From the IMG/VR virus record IMGVR_UViG_3300035211_000159, positions 1 through 46,379 of that record: DNA of 46,379 nucleotides. The stretch is one strand, 5' to 3'. The DNA is from a virus. Below, piece by piece: positions 20,724 to 30,097 of this stretch. The position numbers were made by a program, and so were the translations under genes. Under the pieces are notes generated by a model. That model made no database searches. It was not told where the DNA came from and saw nothing but the letters and a program-made list of their open reading frames with translations. How positions within the stretch are numbered: the stretch's first letter is position 1; every line of letters begins with the position of its first letter.

Positions 20724-22964
20724 TCAGGCCTCGGGTTTCACGATTCCCAATACAATAGCCCGGGTGGATGATCCCATCAAGGCGAAGCGCGAGACTTTAG
20801 GCGCCGTGCCGGGGAACGTCCATGCAACGTCCAACTTCGCGCTGGGCGCCTTTCCTACGCGCACGGTGGAAGACGCCATGTTCCCAACCAACTTGACATC
20901 GTCTTTTGTTGGATAACCCGTGGTGATCGTGCCCTGAACACTGTCCGCAAACGGTGTCATCAACTCAGCGGCCAAAGCCAACGCATGGTCGGTCAGATAC
21001 CGGTCCTCGTTGACCAATACATAGCCGGCTAATTCGTTAGCTTTGACTCCGGACTGTTTGGGATCGGGGTCGATCAAACCAAGAAGCTCTTTCAGGGTCT
21101 GCTCGGCCACGTCGTCATCCTGCCATGCATACCGGGCCGTAGCCTCGGTGGGTGGGACGAACACTTCCAGGACCGGACCCTTGCCTTGGTTGATGTGGAA
21201 CGTCCTCTTGAATTGTTTGGAAATGTCATCCGGGTCCACTTCAACCCGGTGAAACTTGGTCTTGTTGTTAGGTGCCGCCGGAACCAGGGTCATCATCACC
21301 TTCATGTCGAACGTGTTATGAACCTCCAGGGCGTTGGATCCACCCGTGACCTTCATCCCGGCGCCCATCACGGCAGTGGTCTGTTTGGCGAAATCCCGAG
21401 TTCCCGCGTTCTTGGGTGGGTTTCCCACCTGGAATGGGTAGAGTTTCGACTTGGTTCCGTAAGGGGACATCAACCAGTTCACACGGAATACCCCGATCTC
21501 CGGGTCTACCATCTGAACAGCTGCCGGCGAAGCCGTCGTGTCGATGAGTCGTGCCCCGCGGTTGTGTTCCACCAAACCATCCACGTTGAGCCACACGTTC
21601 TGTTTTTGTGGGTCTCCGCTCAATGCACAGAACCGGAGTCCCTTGTCGGATGGAACGTAGCAGTATTCTCCCCAAACCGCCGACGGGGCCCGGGCACCGG
21701 TTACCGGGTCCAAAAGCGCAACACGGTAATTCTTGAGCGCCGAAATGCGTTCCATGTATCGTCGGTTCAATCGAAACGTTTGCCGGAAGTGTTGGATCAG
21801 GGCGTGAACCCGTGCGCCGACGTTGGCATTTTGCACGTCGTCCAGTTTGTCCTGTCCCCCAAGTGCCGTTTCCAGGTCACTATCTACCCAGTGATACTTG
21901 ATCGTGTCCCAGGTCCATGGCAACGAGATGGACGGCTTGCTGGAATCCATGGCGGTCAACCATCGATCGACCCGAACCCACGTGCCTGGAGGAACATTAT
22001 TTTTGGTCGATACCTGGTTGCTCACCGGGTCGTATTCGGACAGGGTCGTGGTTGGATCCACAGTTGGCAGAACGTTCTCGAGGTAGGCCGTGTCCCGGTT
22101 CGGGTTCGCCATGGTGCTGCCGTAGTCGTCCCCGAAATCGAAGACGGCCTCCACTTCCCGCTGGTAGTAAATGTGGATCTTGCTCGGGCGGATGGCTTGA
22201 CGGTTGATGATGGTGGCTGAATCGCCAGACCACGTGGCTACAGGCAAGTTCTGAAAATACTGCTTGGTTCCATCCAGGTCGGTGCCATCGAAGAAGACCA
22301 CCATGCCTTCCGCGTTTACGTAGACATCTACGCCAGGGATGTAGCTCATCATCCGATCCAACGCCACGTCCACGCTGTCCCGCAGCATGACGTTCTCCAG
22401 ACTGATTCCACTTCCCGCCTTGCCTTCTCGGATGGGAAACGGCTCGAATCGGTAGCCACCTGCTGGGTTGGTGGGTGTTATGGATTCGGCTTCCCGCATG
22501 ATATCCCGAAGCGCCTCCTGGGGCGTCCACTTGATTTCACCACCGGCCAAGGAATAAGGCAGGTAATCATACCGGTCCGTGACTTTTCCCGTTTCGATAG
22601 GAACCTTGGCATAATGCGCTGTTCGGTCTCCGGTTTTTCGTGGGACGTTGTAGTCCCGCACCATCAACTGGTATCGCCACCGCCAGCGTTTGTCCGCCAC
22701 TTTGAAACTGACACGATTCGGGGAATCGCTGGGCGCCGTGTGCAGAATGAACACGTTTTTGATTTCCAGGCCAGATGAACCCTGGATCTTGAGGGTTGTC
22801 GGTTTCCCTATCAAGGTGGACAGTTGGTTCCAGGCGCTGCGGTGAACCGTCATCGTTGTGGTGTAGGGTTGTGTCCCACGGACGAATTGCCACAGAATCG
22901 GAGACGTAGCGGCCAGGGGAACGCCGCCCAATGTGACCACCGGTTTCTGGATTGTTTCTGCCAT
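20724..22964 (-). CDS. Large tail/baseplate protein
   Basis: 746 residues. The opening (VVTLGGVPLAATSPILWQFV, TMTVHRSAWNQL) and repeated beta segments (KVADKRWRWRYQLMVRD) suggest a tail hub or baseplate protein. The middle has a helix-rich stretch (ALRDIMREAESI) and VDVALDRMMSYIPGVDVYVN, a pattern seen in hub proteins that mature tail tips. It starts immediately after the stop of the upstream tail gene (TAA then ATG) and runs into the fibre-like gene with a one-base gap. The role is inferred from size and order. Confidence 0.62.
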   Translation of the reverse strand: MAETIQKPVVTLGGVPLAATSPILWQFVRGTQPYTTTMTVHRSAWNQLSTLIGKPTTLKIQGSSGLEIKNVFILHTAPSDSPNRVSFKVADKRWRWRYQLMVRDYNVPRKTGDRTAHYAKVPIETGKVTDRYDYLPYSLAGGEIKWTPQEALRDIMREAESITPTNPAGGYRFEPFPIREGKAGSGISLENVMLRDSVDVALDRMMSYIPGVDVYVNAEGMVVFFDGTDLDGTKQYFQNLPVATWSGDSATIINRQAIRPSKIHIYYQREVEAVFDFGDDYGSTMANPNRDTAYLENVLPTVDPTTTLSEYDPVSNQVSTKNNVPPGTWVRVDRWLTAMDSSKPSISLPWTWDTIKYHWVDSDLETALGGQDKLDDVQNANVGARVHALIQHFRQTFRLNRRYMERISALKNYRVALLDPVTGARAPSAVWGEYCYVPSDKGLRFCALSGDPQKQNVWLNVDGLVEHNRGARLIDTTASPAAVQMVDPEIGVFRVNWLMSPYGTKSKLYPFQVGNPPKNAGTRDFAKQTTAVMGAGMKVTGGSNALEVHNTFDMKVMMTLVPAAPNNKTKFHRVEVDPDDISKQFKRTFHINQGKGPVLEVFVPPTEATARYAWQDDDVAEQTLKELLGLIDPDPKQSGVKANELAGYVLVNEDRYLTDHALALAAELMTPFADSVQGTITTGYPTKDDVKLVGNMASSTVRVGKAPSAKLDVAWTFPGTAPKVSRFALMGSSTRAIVLGIVKPEA

Positions 22965-24560
22965 TTATCCCCCGGTGCCGGGACCACCCGGTCCGGCGCC
23001 CAGTCCCTTCGGAACTACGCTATACCGCTGCATCAGGGTTTCCGACACCACGGTGACCTGCATTTGCTGTTCGCCAGGATCTCCGATCCACAGGGTTTCG
23101 GCTCGACTCTGGTTGGCGATGGTGTTCCACCCTTCGGCGTTGACTTGCATCGTCTCTGATGTTGACGGAAAGTCTCCGACACTACCACCAGCGCCCAAGT
23201 TTCCGCCCCCTCCTTTGTATCCAGCGTCCCCCCATTTTATGGACGTTGATGGAGCTCCTGAACTGTGTCCAAACGTTCTCCCGAACATCCCACCACCAGC
23301 CCTACCAAATAATCCGCTAGGCATTTGTCCAGGCCCGACCCGTATACTTCCGACACTTCCAGCCTTACCACCGGACCCTGCCCCGGATGGAGACGAAAGA
23401 CGGTATTGAGGCGTTACGTTTCCTTTATACACCACGGTTCGCTCAAACAGACGTTCCATAGTCAACCAGCCAGCATCCACGGCGAACGACAATTCGCTTT
23501 CCCCATGAACTGGTGTGTAATCCAGGGCACGGTTTTCCCGGTAGGTCAACGAAGACGTTCCCTCGAGGATCTCGCCTCCTCCCGACGGTTGAAAAATGAA
23601 CTGCATCATAGCGCTGATGCGGTTGTTAGTCTCGTCATAGCTGACGCGCTGTTCCTCCACGGCATACACCGAAGGAGAGAATTCCGAAACAAAGTTCGTC
23701 TTGATGTTCGACTTGACGGTGTTTTCAAACACGGAGTGCAGATCCGTTGACTGGTCCACGTCCACGGAACAATCATACGTGGCCACCACGCGTTGTAGTC
23801 GTTTGACGCTTTCCGTGCTGTCCCCGGGATGCTGACGCATGTTGGAAAAGATCACGCGATGGTCCCGGATGGCGGCCACGTCTGTCGTTGTTCCCTGTGG
23901 GTAAAGCAGCTCCACGTATTGCCGCGCAAATTCGCAGGTGTGGGGATATGGATCGTCGTAGACATCCATCTGTCGATCCAAGGAGTAATCCTCGTTAACC
24001 AGTTCCCAATTGGCGGCGGCATCGATGGCGGCCAAAAAGTTGGTGGCCTCGGCGTCGAAATTGGTCTGGTAGTTCTCCTTGGCATCCGCGTCCGAATCAG
24101 CGGTATACACACCTTTCATCGTCACGACCTTTCGACGGGAGGGTTCCATCTCGACGTGGACCTTCACATCCCGAAGACCGTTATCATCTGCCGGCAGTTC
24201 CGCCTCGATGGTGACGGTATACATCCGGGATCGTCCCCGGTCGGTTTCTTCGTTCCCAGTCTTTGCGATGGACGCTTCCGCATTGAGCAGCGTCGTCCCC
24301 ATGGTGTAGGTCCAAGAGTTCCCGTCCAGATCAATAACCAGCGTTTGAGCGTCCGTCAGGCGCTTTGAAAAGTCCGTTTGCAAATTGTCCGAGTATGTTT
24401 TCAGGTTGGCAACTGTGTCGGCCGTAATCAGGACATCGAACACCAGACGTAGATTGGTAAACGACTTGTCGAACACGTACGGACCGAATAGTTGGTATAC
24501 CGTGGATCCGCCGACCTGCCGGCCGCCGTATGTGATGGAAAACGGATTGGTTCTAGCCAT
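22965..24560 (-). CDS. Tail structural protein
   Basis: 531 residues. The N-terminus (NPFSITYGGRQVGGS, YQLFGPYVFDKSF) and several long beta strands fit a distal-tail or tail-tube-associated fold. The C-terminal 150 residues are Gly/Pro-rich and end PGGPGTGG. It lies between tape-measure-like genes and the hub-like gene, the usual place of a distal tail protein. I know no close family, so the label rests on neighbours and on the lack of enzyme motifs. Confidence 0.58.
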   Translation of the reverse strand: MARTNPFSITYGGRQVGGSTVYQLFGPYVFDKSFTNLRLVFDVLITADTVANLKTYSDNLQTDFSKRLTDAQTLVIDLDGNSWTYTMGTTLLNAEASIAKTGNEETDRGRSRMYTVTIEAELPADDNGLRDVKVHVEMEPSRRKVVTMKGVYTADSDADAKENYQTNFDAEATNFLAAIDAAANWELVNEDYSLDRQMDVYDDPYPHTCEFARQYVELLYPQGTTTDVAAIRDHRVIFSNMRQHPGDSTESVKRLQRVVATYDCSVDVDQSTDLHSVFENTVKSNIKTNFVSEFSPSVYAVEEQRVSYDETNNRISAMMQFIFQPSGGGEILEGTSSLTYRENRALDYTPVHGESELSFAVDAGWLTMERLFERTVVYKGNVTPQYRLSSPSGAGSGGKAGSVGSIRVGPGQMPSGLFGRAGGGMFGRTFGHSSGAPSTSIKWGDAGYKGGGGNLGAGGSVGDFPSTSETMQVNAEGWNTIANQSRAETLWIGDPGEQQMQVTVVSETLMQRYSVVPKGLGAGPGGPGTGG

Positions 24561-24563
24561 AAA

Positions 24564-25130
24564 TCACCACGGTAATTTTGAGTTCAGCATATTCCAAAGG
24601 TTGTCGACCGCGTCCGACAACAACTTGGAAAATGCCGAACTTAATTGTTTAATCAGCCTGTCGATAAAATCGCCGCTGTTGTATGTTTGGGATCGGATGA
24701 TCTCGCGCCCACGGGCCTCCATTTGGTGGCGCTGTTGCAGGAACTTGAACTGTTCACGAACACCCGTGGGCAATGATTTCCAGTCCTGGGCCCCGGCAAT
24801 CATCCCGTAGGCTTGTTGAAGATCATTTCTGGCTGCTTTTCGTCCAGCCGCTTCTGAAGTCAGATTGCCAAATAATGTTTCCCGAACAACCTCTCCCCAC
24901 CCCCCAAACGCTTCACCAATCACATCCCCGAACCCCGAGGCCGCTGGACTGCGCACGGCCTGAATCCCGATACCGATTCCCGCGCCAAGACCCACCCCAC
25001 GAAGGGCTTCCCCACGAATCCTTGCCGCAATGCGGCCCGGGGCCTTGCGGGCGGTCTTCATCAGATTGTTCAGCTGCGCCTTGGCGCTGCGTGTGTCGAT
25101 CCGAACCCGTACTTTGGTTTCTTCTGCCAT
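24564..25130 (-). CDS. Short tape-measure-like protein, paralogue 2
   Basis: 188 residues. Basic helices (RSAKAQLNNLMKTARKAPG), then a hydrophobic Gly-rich segment (GVGLGAGIGIGIQAV), then FGGWGEVVRETLFGNLTSEA and a helical end (FIDRLIKQLSSAFSKLL). The GWGE-LFG-L-EA core and the later LP-VREQFKF and ISR helices align with the neighbouring gene at 25132, so the two are duplicates. The mix of helical and membrane-like segments resembles a tape measure, but the length is far below normal. Confidence 0.6.
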   Translation of the reverse strand: MAEETKVRVRIDTRSAKAQLNNLMKTARKAPGRIAARIRGEALRGVGLGAGIGIGIQAVRSPAASGFGDVIGEAFGGWGEVVRETLFGNLTSEAAGRKAARNDLQQAYGMIAGAQDWKSLPTGVREQFKFLQQRHQMEARGREIIRSQTYNSGDFIDRLIKQLSSAFSKLLSDAVDNLWNMLNSKLPW

Positions 25131-25131
25131 G

Positions 25132-25908
25132 TCAATAAGGGATGTAATCCCGTAACAGGTAACCCGGAAGACCCAGCGCCGCGCGCCAGGCCATTATGAA
25201 TATACGGTATGCATCACACAGTCTCTCAAGCGCCTCTGGCCCACCGCATTCTTTCCACGCTTTCTTGATCGCCGCAGCCAACCGAAGAATCAGCATGTCC
25301 AGGGTGGAATTCGCCGGCAATATGCGTCGAAACAGGGTCTCCCCATCCTGCTGATATTTATTAAGTCGGTTGTATAGTTTGATGCGCTCGGACACTGCCG
25401 GGGGTAACACGGTCTTTTTGCTGGGATCCTGGCCCCATAGGTGGATGGCCCTGGCCACGTCGGGATTCCCTTGGAGCTGCTGTCGGGTAGCCATCTTGGC
25501 CCGGGCTTCGTCATCCAGGTCCCCCAAGAACATTTCGTTGAGTTCTTCGCCCCATCCCTCGAAAGGTTTCCCCGAGGCCAGGCGCAGCCCCACCATGGCG
25601 GCAACCACTCCCACGACGATGGCGATTCCGATAGGATTCGTGGCGGCGGCGCGTCCCCCAGCCGCCATGCCACGGCTGACCAGGCCACGGGCCATGGACC
25701 GGGTTCCCATGCGGGCCAGTATTCGACGCGAGGCAAACATCTTTCGGGCAGCTCGACGCTTGGCGGCGCCCTCGATGAGATCACGAACACGTCCCCCGCG
25801 CCGCATGGTGCGGAATAACTTTCGATCCATGGCGGCCCGGGCCCGGGCACTGGGACCGACCTGTCGGCCCAGATCCACCTTGAACACCATGTCGTCCTGA
25901 CGCTTCAT
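25132..25908 (-). CDS. Short tape-measure-like protein, paralogue 1, with membrane segment
   Basis: 258 residues. Very basic first 90 residues (RKLFRTMRRGGRVRDLIEG, KRRAARKMFASRRILA), a membrane-like segment (PIGIAIVVGVVAAMVGLRL, about 90-108), then FEGWGEELNEMFLGDLDDEA, LPPAVSERIKLYN and a closing helix. It shares that core with the gene at 24564. Tape-measure proteins set tail length and help DNA cross the membrane. Here two short copies replace one long protein, so a short or unusual tail is possible. The ATG overlaps the previous stop (ATGA). Confidence 0.6.
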   Translation of the reverse strand: MKRQDDMVFKVDLGRQVGPSARARAAMDRKLFRTMRRGGRVRDLIEGAAKRRAARKMFASRRILARMGTRSMARGLVSRGMAAGGRAAATNPIGIAIVVGVVAAMVGLRLASGKPFEGWGEELNEMFLGDLDDEARAKMATRQQLQGNPDVARAIHLWGQDPSKKTVLPPAVSERIKLYNRLNKYQQDGETLFRRILPANSTLDMLILRLAAAIKKAWKECGGPEALERLCDAYRIFIMAWRAALGLPGYLLRDYIPY

Positions 25909-26705
25909 GTTGCCACGTATGTTCCCACGAGATCGCCCGTGCTGCTGTTTTCCGGAGTATCGTCGTCCACGGTCCGTGTGCCGTAGTCCGCGAAAATGGA
26001 GTAGACCCGGCCCGCGGTAGGGTCATGCGTCGCCGTGGTAGACGTGCCGGTATAGACCGTGCCGTCCATGTCACTGGGAGTTTCCCCGGGTGTGGATCCG
26101 GTCCTGTACATCAACCGGTATTGGATGAAATCGTAGCGTGAAGAACAGTGCGCACCCGACCAAGTCCAGGTCTCGTCGTCGTCGAAAGCCAAGTGCTGGG
26201 GCTCTGCAAACCAAGGCTGGGAAAAGCACCACGCCGTTACGGTGATCTCTTCGATGGCCACCGGCAGTCCCTGGTCCATCGTGGTGATGGCGGCAATTCC
26301 CGTGCTGGAAAGCACCACATGAGCGCCATCAATGCCTGTCAAGTCTTGGATCACAGACCGGGCTCGCTCGGCCACTTCGGCCACCCCGGCGCCGGCGGAT
26401 GACCCGATGTTTACCCGCGGACCCCCAGCAATGGCCTGCTCTCCCAGCGGATCCCCGGCCGATTCCGCCGCCACTAAAATGGTGAAGTTCTGTTCCAGTA
26501 TGTCTGGGTCCTCTTCGTCCGGGGTGCCGCCGTCGATGGTCACAATGGCGAAGGGAAAGGACGGGGAATAGTCCTGTTCCCCGGACAGGGGGCCGGTGCC
26601 GATGAACACGCTCTGGGAACCGAACACGACCTCCTGGTCACCCCCCGACCAGGTTACAGATTGCAGTTCCGCCTTGATCTGCTGGGCCATTTGCAGCGGG
26701 TTCAT
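25905..26705 (-). CDS. Tail-terminator-like protein with C-terminal beta domain
   Basis: 266 residues. Residues 1-160 start with a helix (MAQQIKAELQSV) followed by FPFAIVTIDGGTPDEEDPDI, a beta core with FTILVAA, and a helix (VAEVAERARSVIQDL), the order typical of tail-terminator or tail-completion proteins. The last 100 residues (WTWSGAHCSSRYDFIQYRLMYR, GTVYTGTSTTATHDPTAGRVY) look like a fibronectin-III-like domain, often added to phage surface proteins. ATGA overlaps on both sides indicate coupling in the tail operon. Confidence 0.62.
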   Translation of the reverse strand: MNPLQMAQQIKAELQSVTWSGGDQEVVFGSQSVFIGTGPLSGEQDYSPSFPFAIVTIDGGTPDEEDPDILEQNFTILVAAESAGDPLGEQAIAGGPRVNIGSSAGAGVAEVAERARSVIQDLTGIDGAHVVLSSTGIAAITTMDQGLPVAIEEITVTAWCFSQPWFAEPQHLAFDDDETWTWSGAHCSSRYDFIQYRLMYRTGSTPGETPSDMDGTVYTGTSTTATHDPTAGRVYSIFADYGTRTVDDDTPENSSTGDLVGTYVAT

Positions 26706-27112
26706 TTCGTCTCCCCATCCGGTTCCCGGCCCAAGAGCCGAGAATCCTTCTTTTGGGGGCCGTTGGCGCTCTTTTCGGCGGCCTTTTTCCGTTCCCCGAG
26801 TCCCGCCATTGACGGAATGGACGAAGCCTCAGAGCCCTTCTTTCGGCCTGAAAGAATGTCATCCACCAGCTTGGACGCCAGTTCCCGGGCCAGGCCCGCT
26901 TCCTCGGTCCGGGTGACCGGCCCGGCGGGCTCGGATTCCTCGAGCAATTCCTGCTGAAGTTTCACGTGAAACGTCAGGCCGATGTCCGCCAAGCCCTGCT
27001 GGGTGGGTTCCGCCAGGGCCATGAACCACTTGAAAGGAGGCCTTCCCGCCTGGAGCCAGCGCCGATAGCTAGCGTTGGTGACCTCGATTTCCGGCTCTTT
27101 CCGACGTGCCAT
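26702..27112 (-). CDS. Tail assembly-type hypothetical protein
   Basis: 136 residues from the ATG at 27112 with AGGAGGG upstream; the longer open frame to 27445 overlaps the next gene and lacks support. The first part contains SYRRWLQAGRPPFKWFMAL and helices (IGLTFHVKLQQELLEESE); the second half is Lys/Ser-rich and likely disordered. Its place just before the terminator-like and tape-measure-like genes would suit a tail assembly chaperone, though no frameshift site is evident. Confidence 0.55.
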   Translation of the reverse strand: MARRKEPEIEVTNASYRRWLQAGRPPFKWFMALAEPTQQGLADIGLTFHVKLQQELLEESEPAGPVTRTEEAGLARELASKLVDDILSGRKKGSEASSIPSMAGLGERKKAAEKSANGPQKKDSRLLGREPDGETK

Positions 27113-27120
27113 GGGCCCTC

Positions 27121-29508
27121 CTACAATGTCAAGTCCTCCAAGCGACCAATTTCCAAAACGTTGCCGCTGGAGTCTACCATACATTCGATGATGATGGGCA
27201 ATCCGAGTTCCTCCGCCCGTTGCCAGGCGAGTTCGCTGCCTTCGGCCCAATCGGCCACGCCGGAATAAATCAGAATGGCAGGTGCATGAATTGTATCGTC
27301 GGGGACGAAGATGATTTTCTTGGCCCGTGCCAGGGCTGACGTCCCGGTAACTGCGGTCCCGGGCGAGGAGAACACGGCGTGCCCCGTGGTGTCGCCGGCG
27401 GAGTAGTTGTCCCCAAATAGGAGTTCCAACGCCGGGTCGCTCCACCCACGGAGAAAGCAGGAGAAGACATACCGGTGATCGGCCTCGAGGATGTCCCCGG
27501 CATCCCCCAGGCCCTCACTGGGGACCCGCACGCCCACTCCCATAGGCAGCAAGGTGACCAATCTCGCTTTTCCCACGAATGTCCCCCCGTAGGGATACGA
27601 TCCGCTCAGATCCGTCGGGGTGACAATGAGGCGTCCCGGACACCGTAGCACGCCAGGTGCCGGGCTGTCGTTGTAGTAAGTCATAGTCGAAACTCCTGGA
27701 CGCCCCAATGTGGGCAGCCCACTGGTAAGACCACTGGCCGAAAACGCGTGCACCTGTCCAAGTAACGGTGCGTCCAAAATAGGTGTCCCGCTTGTCATGT
27801 CTTCGCCAGTCAAAAAATGAATCCGGACGAATTCCTTCATCGCGTAATAACGAGGGTGCGTGGCATCCGGCAGATTTTCGCTGTTTCCGATCCATGGCAA
27901 CAAGTCCAAGTTCGTATCACTTATTCCCCAAGGACTTTCGTTATCCTGAACACTAGCGCCCCGGTAATAAATAACCGTTCCGGAACAAATCGAATCAACG
28001 GCGTTCAACAGGTACGTCGTTCTCCAGTGTTCATCTTCGGAGTTCAGGGCCTCTCGAACAAGATCACCAATTGTATCCGCTTGTGCTGGAATGGGTGGAT
28101 CCTCACCGGAAAAACCGGATATCACCGGGCTTTCCCCGAACTCATAAAGCCCAAGCGGAAGGTTTGTACTTGAAATGTCGTCTTTCAAGTCCTCCAGGTA
28201 ACCAATATACGTAATCACCGCGCTATTCAAATACGTGTTAACGTCTTCAGCTGTCCCGCTGCTTACCCAGTTCGCCCAAGTTTCTCCCATACCACCATCA
28301 TCTGGATCAATGACGTCCCCCGGATAAATCGAAGACGACCACTCTTCCACATCCTCAATATCGTCCGCAACGATGTGCGCCACTAAGTTGGAAATCCAAT
28401 CAAAACAGTACCCAGACCATGTGTCATTCGTTGCTGATGTCACACAAGGCCGCACGGTGTGGGTGGAATTATCCACGAAAAGTCCGAATATTTCGTTTGC
28501 TCTTGTGGCATAATAATCAACTTGTGGATTGGAGTGTTCGGCAAGCACACCCTGGTCGTAACAATATTTTGCCCCCTGCGTGAATGGACTTTCACTCGAT
28601 CCGTTAAAAAAAGGCTCTACTGCATATTCAATGTATATCGTAGCGGAACTATGCAGCGTGTCGGACATATACGTGGCAAGACTGGTAACGAAAGCATCAC
28701 TGGCCCAGTATGGAATGGTAATCCATATGTTCGATTCTGTTTGGTTAACAAGGTCGGCCTGTAGTTCGTATGGAACATGCCGAAAATCTGTTCCCGCCTT
28801 GTATCGATCCGCCGAGGTATGTATGGGCTGCCGGTGGTAACAATAATAGTCTTTGTCGCGTATTTGTTGCCACGTTGGGTACGGTGTCGATGTTGTCGTC
28901 CAGGCCGCGCATAGGTCCCAAGCCTCAAATTCCAAACAAGCAAATCCAGCTAGTTCGTTCAAAACCTGTGGATACCAGTAATCGCCGCTTTCCCAATCCC
29001 CCTCGTATTTCGATTCGCAAAGCACGAAATCACTCAAGGCGTCACTAATTGTGCCTGAGAGTTCAATATACATCGTTTCCGTGCCGTCACTTGTGAACGT
29101 GATGCGACCAGACGATTTTGACACGTTCGACAGTCCGTTACCAAGAATATCAATATTCTCGACGGATCCCGAATAAGTAAAAACATAATTACCGGATGGG
29201 AAGACCCCACTATTCCGCCCTCCGTTTCCAGCATAACTTGTCCACACGGCCTGAATCGTGCTGCGGTGAACTGTGTTGATTGGTATGTTGCTTGGATACC
29301 CTGCGGAGGTAAGTGATACGTCGTCACCCGAAAGAACCCATGTGCCAGCGTTATATTCTGTCCATCCCTCCGCCGCTTTACACCAGTTCTTGTATCTATA
29401 GCATGTTTCCCAGGCACGCTGGCCGAATAATTCGACCCCCAGGTTCATAACATGGTTCAAGCATCCGTTGTCGGTGTATTCACCCTGTAACACTACCGGA
29501 CAAGCCAT
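27121..29508 (-). CDS. Large tail-region protein with cellulase-like (glycoside hydrolase) domain
   Basis: 795 residues. Residues 1-200 are a beta-rich jelly-roll-like region. Residues about 200-390 follow a TIM-barrel layout seen in bacterial cellulose-binding/cellulase-like proteins: FRHVPYELQADLVNQ, NIWITIPYWASDAFVTSLA, then IYIEYAVEPF, where family members have YVEYSNEVWN. The remainder has two repeat cores (TGEDMTSGTPILDAP, SASGLTSGLPTLGRP) shared with the protein at 15079 and a C-terminal domain. It may bind or cut a surface polysaccharide; loss of the Asn in the SNE motif makes catalysis uncertain. Confidence 0.62.
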   Translation of the reverse strand: MACPVVLQGEYTDNGCLNHVMNLGVELFGQRAWETCYRYKNWCKAAEGWTEYNAGTWVLSGDDVSLTSAGYPSNIPINTVHRSTIQAVWTSYAGNGGRNSGVFPSGNYVFTYSGSVENIDILGNGLSNVSKSSGRITFTSDGTETMYIELSGTISDALSDFVLCESKYEGDWESGDYWYPQVLNELAGFACLEFEAWDLCAAWTTTSTPYPTWQQIRDKDYYCYHRQPIHTSADRYKAGTDFRHVPYELQADLVNQTESNIWITIPYWASDAFVTSLATYMSDTLHSSATIYIEYAVEPFFNGSSESPFTQGAKYCYDQGVLAEHSNPQVDYYATRANEIFGLFVDNSTHTVRPCVTSATNDTWSGYCFDWISNLVAHIVADDIEDVEEWSSSIYPGDVIDPDDGGMGETWANWVSSGTAEDVNTYLNSAVITYIGYLEDLKDDISSTNLPLGLYEFGESPVISGFSGEDPPIPAQADTIGDLVREALNSEDEHWRTTYLLNAVDSICSGTVIYYRGASVQDNESPWGISDTNLDLLPWIGNSENLPDATHPRYYAMKEFVRIHFLTGEDMTSGTPILDAPLLGQVHAFSASGLTSGLPTLGRPGVSTMTYYNDSPAPGVLRCPGRLIVTPTDLSGSYPYGGTFVGKARLVTLLPMGVGVRVPSEGLGDAGDILEADHRYVFSCFLRGWSDPALELLFGDNYSAGDTTGHAVFSSPGTAVTGTSALARAKKIIFVPDDTIHAPAILIYSGVADWAEGSELAWQRAEELGLPIIIECMVDSSGNVLEIGRLEDLTL

Positions 29509-30095
29509 TACTTTACCTCCATGATATGAACACCGATGGCTTTTTTGACGTCACGACGTGTGCGGGCCGTCACCCCAACAAAGGGTCGCTTTGGGACCAT
29601 CATGGAAAGTTTCGTTCCGGTATATTTCTTGTTGAGCAGCCAACCCAAGTCTTTCTTGTATTGCTTGCCCTGACCACGAAGCCATTTCCACAGAAGCTCC
29701 TGGACATCTTTGGTGATGGTCTCGCTGTCTACGCGTCTGCCGTATTGGTGAGCACTCGCATAAGGCAAATTCGTCCCAACGTCAACAGCCTTTGATCCTA
29801 CCACCTTGAACGCAATAGATGAACGCAACCTTCCCGTGTCCACCAGGGCGGGTCTTCGATCAAATCGCCGGGCCGGCGGCTTCTTCCGCCCCAGGGCAAA
29901 GTCAGAAATGATGCCGAAAACGTTGATAGGTGCCCGGGCGTCCCACCGTTTCTTGGCCAAGCGTTGCCGTTGAAAAGCCTGTTGGGATTCCGCCACCATC
30001 ATGGCGCCGATTTGTTTCAGCGCCGCCTTGGGACGGTCCAGGTGCTTTTCAATTCGCCGGACCTTTTCGCCCTTGCGAAAGGTGACCGACGACAC
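29508..30095 (-). CDS. Mu gpG-like virion morphogenesis (tail completion) protein
   Basis: 195 residues, GTG start at 30095. Basic helical N-terminus (RIEKHLDRPKAALKQIGAMM), then RPALVDTGRLRSSIAFKVVG and VDVGTNLPYASAHQYG, the signature of the phage virion morphogenesis family (PF05069) that completes tails for joining to heads. Insertions of about 50 residues (WKWLRGQGKQYKKDL, PKRPFVG) extend it compared with the classic 150-residue protein. Its position between connector and tail genes agrees. Confidence 0.8.
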   Translation of the reverse strand: MSSVTFRKGEKVRRIEKHLDRPKAALKQIGAMMVAESQQAFQRQRLAKKRWDARAPINVFGIISDFALGRKKPPARRFDRRPALVDTGRLRSSIAFKVVGSKAVDVGTNLPYASAHQYGRRVDSETITKDVQELLWKWLRGQGKQYKKDLGWLLNKKYTGTKLSMMVPKRPFVGVTARTRRDVKKAIGVHIMEVK

Positions 30096-30097
30096 GA

